DNA of 64,000 nucleotides from Alphaproteobacteria bacterium. Lineage in GTDB: Bacteria; Pseudomonadota; Alphaproteobacteria; DSM-16000; Inquilinaceae. The stretch is from contig JANQGH010000032.1 of assembly GCA_028277405.1 (NCBI GenBank), positions 1-64,000 on the forward strand. The letters are read 5' to 3'. Position numbers and translations under genes: made by a program. Numbering within the stretch: position 1 is the first letter of the stretch; each line of letters opens with the position of its first letter. Positions 60,900 through 64,000 of the stretch are shown piece by piece. The notes beneath the pieces were generated by a model. The model was not told the DNA's origin and searched no databases. It was given only the letters and a program-made list of their open reading frames with translations.

Positions 60900-60910
60900 G
60901 GAGACCGTCC

Positions 60911-62476
60911 GTGGGAATTGCCAAGGATATCGAGGCCCAGATCGACGACCAGATCAAGGCGCATGTCGAGGGGCTCGACCAACCGGCGGCGCCAGGCGTC
61001 GCGATCAGCGTGACCAAGGACGGCAAGGAGATCTTCGCCGACTGTTACGGTCTTGCCGAGATCAATCACGCCGTACCCGTTTCACGCGACACGGTGATGC
61101 GGATCGGCTCGCAGACCAAGCAGTTTACCGTGCTGCTCATCCTGATGCTGGAAGCGGACGGCAAGCTGTCACTGGAGGATCCGCTACGCGATCATCTTCC
61201 CTGGCTGCCCGAAGTGGCAGAGCCGGTGAAGCTTGTCCACCTGGCGGCCAATATGAGTGGCTTCCGGGACTTCCTCGAAGCGATGGCGTTTTCGGGACGC
61301 TCGATCTTCTCACAGTCCGAGCGCCAGACCGCGCGCGATGCGCTGGCACGCCAGGACGCCCTGAACTTCGAACCGGGATCGGCGATGATCTACTCCAACA
61401 GCGGGTTTCTCCTGCTGTCGGACATCATCGAAAAGCTCGAAGATGCCAGCTTCGACGAGGTCCTCAAGCGGCGGATCACGGGACCGCTGGGCATGTCGGA
61501 CACCCATCTGATGGTACGCGACGGCGAGGCACGCGAGCGTCTCGCAGCGCACTACACCCTCCAAGACGGCAGTTGGCGGCAGGCCGCGTGGGGTGTGCCG
61601 CTGGGCGGCGAAGGCGGCATGATCTCCACGCTCAACGACATGTGCCTCTGGCAGCGCGCTCTGGAAAGCGGCGATACGCCGTGGGCCAGCCTTTGGCGGC
61701 GGATGGAGACGCCGGCTGTCTATCGCAACCGTGAAACGGCGCCCTATGGTCTGGGACTGGTGGTTGGAGATTACCGGGGCCGCCTCGCGATCGGTCATGG
61801 CGGCTCGGTCGCCGGTGGTCGGTCGGAATCCATGCGTTTTCCCGACGATGGGCTGGGCATCGTCATCCAGGCCAATCACGATCAGATTGCAACGTTCTCG
61901 CTGGCGCGACGCATCGCGGACGTGGTGTTCGGCGACACGCCTCCCGTAGCCGACATACCGGCGGCGGCCGGGTTTTACAGGCAGGAGAACGGGAACGGGG
62001 TTTTCGAGATCATCAAGCGCGATGAAGGGAGTTTTCTGCGCAGCCCGGATGGAGAACTGCCGCTGCTCGCGGAACCGGACGGTCGCTTCAAGCCAGAGCG
62101 AGGAATTGCCGACCTGCTGCTGTCGCCGCGACCGGACGGGTCGCTGGATGGCCTGTGGTGCGGCGCGCCGCGACGATTTCGCAAGCTGGAACCGTGCAAG
62201 GCCGATCGCTCGCTTTCGGGACGATACGTCAACCATGCGCAAGGGATCGATGCCATCATCGAGGGCGAGACCGGCCATGCGCAGCTTCGCTTGCGCTCCG
62301 ACCTGGGCGTGCTCGACGGCAGCATCGAGCCGCTGGATCGGGATATCTGGCTGATGCGTCCCGATGGGCAGCGTCCCGACGGTGGCTCAGATTGGATCGC
62401 GGCCCTGACTGCCACGTCGTCCGGCTTCGTTCTGGACAGCGAACGGACGCGCGGTTTAGCATTCGAAAAACAATAA
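60911..62476 (+). CDS. D-aminopeptidase-like serine hydrolase (penicillin-recognising fold plus two barrels)
   Basis: 521 residues from GTG 60911 with GAGGAG upstream; a TTG at 60896 overlapping the M81 stop is possible. The N-terminal 340 residues are a class C beta-lactamase-type domain with SxxK at S67-K70 (GSQTKQF), YxN at Y161 (YSNSG) and HxG at H296 (GHGGS). The rest forms two further domains, as in the 520-residue D-aminopeptidase of Ochrobactrum anthropi, whose S62, Y153 and H287 are spaced alike. It releases N-terminal D-amino acids from peptides or amides; no signal peptide is present, so it acts on imported peptides. Confidence 0.87.
   Translation: MGIAKDIEAQIDDQIKAHVEGLDQPAAPGVAISVTKDGKEIFADCYGLAEINHAVPVSRDTVMRIGSQTKQFTVLLILMLEADGKLSLEDPLRDHLPWLPEVAEPVKLVHLAANMSGFRDFLEAMAFSGRSIFSQSERQTARDALARQDALNFEPGSAMIYSNSGFLLLSDIIEKLEDASFDEVLKRRITGPLGMSDTHLMVRDGEARERLAAHYTLQDGSWRQAAWGVPLGGEGGMISTLNDMCLWQRALESGDTPWASLWRRMETPAVYRNRETAPYGLGLVVGDYRGRLAIGHGGSVAGGRSESMRFPDDGLGIVIQANHDQIATFSLARRIADVVFGDTPPVADIPAAAGFYRQENGNGVFEIIKRDEGSFLRSPDGELPLLAEPDGRFKPERGIADLLLSPRPDGSLDGLWCGAPRRFRKLEPCKADRSLSGRYVNHAQGIDAIIEGETGHAQLRLRSDLGVLDGSIEPLDRDIWLMRPDGQRPDGGSDWIAALTATSSGFVLDSERTRGLAFEKQ
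62461..62470 (+). promoter_or_regulatory. ATTCGAAAAA motif, copy 3
   Basis: Copy 3 overlaps the last codons of the D-aminopeptidase gene, 104 bases upstream of the peptide-binding protein start. Being coding sequence it is the weakest of the three. Confidence 0.2.
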
Positions 62477-62573
62477 AATTACTAATTCTCAGCACCCGGC
62501 GTGATCACAGACGCGCGGGCAGTGCCGAAGACCGAAATCGCCCCCGAACAGGGCCTCAACGAGGGAGTACGAT

Positions 62574-64000
62574 ATGTCCTTGAGTGATCTGTCCCCCCAT
62601 GCCTTTGACCGGCTGGCACGCGAGTATCTAAAGAAGAATGCGATCTCGCGGCGCGGCGTTATGGTCGGCGCGGCGGCGATGGCCGGCGCCATGAGCCTGG
62701 GCCGCCCCGGCTTTGCCAGCGAGGCCACGAGCGGCGGCACCTTGCGCGTCGGCCGCGCCGAGGAGCCCGACACGCTGGACCCCCACAAGACGACCCTTTC
62801 GGTGTCGTCGATGACCATGGACCAGATCTACGAGCCCCTCACCCGCCGCGATTTCGACAACAACGTGGTGCCGGGACTGGCCGAGAGTTGGGAGTTCAGC
62901 AACGGCAACCGGACGCTCACCTTCAGGCTCAAACCGGGTGCCATGTTCCAGGACGGCACCCCGCTCGATGCCGAGGCGGTGGCCTGGACGGTCGCGCGCC
63001 ATCTCGATCCGGCGACGGAGTCGACCAGCCTGTTCTTCATCGGTCCTCTGGATCATGCCGAAGCGATCGACCCGGTGACGGTCGCCTATCACTACACAGA
63101 ACCCTTCGTGCCCGTCTGGGTGGGCCTGACGCTTGGCTACACCGCCCCGATTTCCCGCGCGGCGGTCGAAGAGAGGGGCGACCGGTTCGGCCGCGAACCT
63201 GTGGGCGGCGGTCCCTTCCGGCTGGTGTCGTGGTCGCCCGATCGCGGCATGCGACTGGAAAGGTTCGAAGAGTATACGGTCAATCCCCAGCCCCATGTCG
63301 ATGCCATCGAGTTCATCCACTATCCGGAGGACTCGACCCGCCTGGCTGCGCTGGAAACCGGCGAGATCAACGCGGTCTATTTCGGTGCGTCGGTGCCGCT
63401 GGACGCCGTCAGCCGCCTGCGCCGGAACGACGAACTGGATCTGCAGGAGCGGCCCGCCCAGATGATGCGGACGCTTATCTTCAACCAGAGCATGCCGCCT
63501 TTCGACAATCTCGAAGTGCGCCAGGCGTTCAGCCACGCCATCGATCAGGAACGCCTGATCGCCTTCGCGCTCGATGGTCACGCGGTCCCGGCGCACTCGC
63601 CCATAGCCTCGTCGATCCCGGGGTTCGACCCGGCCACCGTGGACATGGGTTACGGCTACGACCCCGACCGTGCCCGCGAGCTTCTCGCCAGGAACGGTCT
63701 GGCGGAGGATTTCGAATGCACGCTGATCTGCAACGATACCCCCGTCATCCGGCGCTCGGCGGAGGTCGTGCAGGCCCAGCTTCGCGAAGTAGGCGTCTCG
63801 GTTTCGATCGAAAGCCTGCCCATCGCGCAGTGGTCCGCGCTTTCGTCCCAGGGCGGGCACCACATTTCGCTCAGCACCTATACCTATCCCGACGCGGACA
63901 TCGTCTTCCCGGCGATCCATACGTCCGGCGCGCTGAACCGCATGTTCGTGACCTACCCCGAACTCGACGAGATGATCGAACGCCAGCGTGTGACGGCGGA
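62574..64000 (+). CDS. Family 5 extracellular solute-binding protein, normal order, C-terminus outside window
   Basis: 475 codons to the window edge, start preceded by GAGGGAG. A twin-arginine-type signal follows a 24-residue extension (ISRRGVMVGAAAMAGAMSLG). The order is canonical: EEPDTLDPHKT, PGLAESWEFSNGNRTLTF, FRLKPGAMFQDGTPLDAEAV, GGGPFRLVSWS, then NLEVRQAFSHAIDQERL and YDPDRARELLARNG. This makes it the in-window control for the permuted protein at 29878. It probably delivers peptides to a permease set beyond the window. It follows the D-aminopeptidase gene by 97 bases. Confidence 0.94.
   Translation, partial: MSLSDLSPHAFDRLAREYLKKNAISRRGVMVGAAAMAGAMSLGRPGFASEATSGGTLRVGRAEEPDTLDPHKTTLSVSSMTMDQIYEPLTRRDFDNNVVPGLAESWEFSNGNRTLTFRLKPGAMFQDGTPLDAEAVAWTVARHLDPATESTSLFFIGPLDHAEAIDPVTVAYHYTEPFVPVWVGLTLGYTAPISRAAVEERGDRFGREPVGGGPFRLVSWSPDRGMRLERFEEYTVNPQPHVDAIEFIHYPEDSTRLAALETGEINAVYFGASVPLDAVSRLRRNDELDLQERPAQMMRTLIFNQSMPPFDNLEVRQAFSHAIDQERLIAFALDGHAVPAHSPIASSIPGFDPATVDMGYGYDPDRARELLARNGLAEDFECTLICNDTPVIRRSAEVVQAQLREVGVSVSIESLPIAQWSALSSQGGHHISLSTYTYPDADIVFPAIHTSGALNRMFVTYPELDEMIERQRVTA

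Overview
The window is GC-rich (roughly 65 percent by eye) and reads like an alphaproteobacterial chromosome. Families and gene order are those of heterotrophic Rhodospirillales/Rhizobiales-type bacteria: many ABC importers, SDR and Gfo/Idh/MocA dehydrogenases, and SorC, GntR, RpiR, ROK and XRE-cupin regulators beside the operons they probably control. I cannot name a genus. I found no rRNA, tRNA, insertion sequence or CRISPR array.

Layout. (1) 1-7018, minus strand: the N-terminal 2339 residues of a giant secreted repeat protein (beta-helix plus RTX-like), cut by the window edge. An 873-base gene-free stretch follows. (2) 7892-19053: an inducible carbon-source operon with ribose-type ABC importer, E1 alpha/E1 beta and an E2-alpha/beta-hydrolase fusion of the acetoin dehydrogenase type, an FGGY sugar kinase and two SDRs, divergent from a SorC regulator. 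(3) 19148-21514: an exported protein of unknown function. (4) 21563-46081: a catabolic island of divergent operons: PhyH dioxygenase, two class III aminotransferases, amidohydrolase, oligopeptide-type importer, neuraminate-lyase-like aldolase, dehydrogenases, HpcH aldolase, PLP deaminase, RidA, NagA-like deacetylase, BNR protein, M81 peptidase and a GntR regulator. (5) 46114-50334: a second M81 peptidase with an NTF2-like protein, divergent from RidA, an RpiR regulator and an SDR. (6) 50353-57369: a maltose-type sugar ABC operon with a Gfo/Idh dehydrogenase, divergent from a ROK regulator. (7) 57359-64000: XRE-cupin regulator, FAD amino-acid oxidoreductase, third M81 peptidase, a D-aminopeptidase-like hydrolase and the start of a peptide-binding protein.

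The two most notable observations: the peptide-binding protein at 29878-31500 is a circular permutation of family 5 solute-binding proteins (its C-terminal half comes first, directly after the signal peptide), and four divergent promoters of region 4 carry the same palindrome, GTTA-N6-TAAC (one copy with a mismatch), with a GntR gene inside one of the controlled operons. Together they suggest a co-regulated uptake and breakdown system for an acylated, nitrogen-containing compound (amino-sugar- or peptide-like) whose identity is not given by the sequence.

The right end (7) reads as a D-amino-acid peptide utilisation locus: import, hydrolysis by M81 and D-aminopeptidase, then oxidation by the FAD enzyme. 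Gene functions rest on motif reading without database search, so substrate names are inferences.
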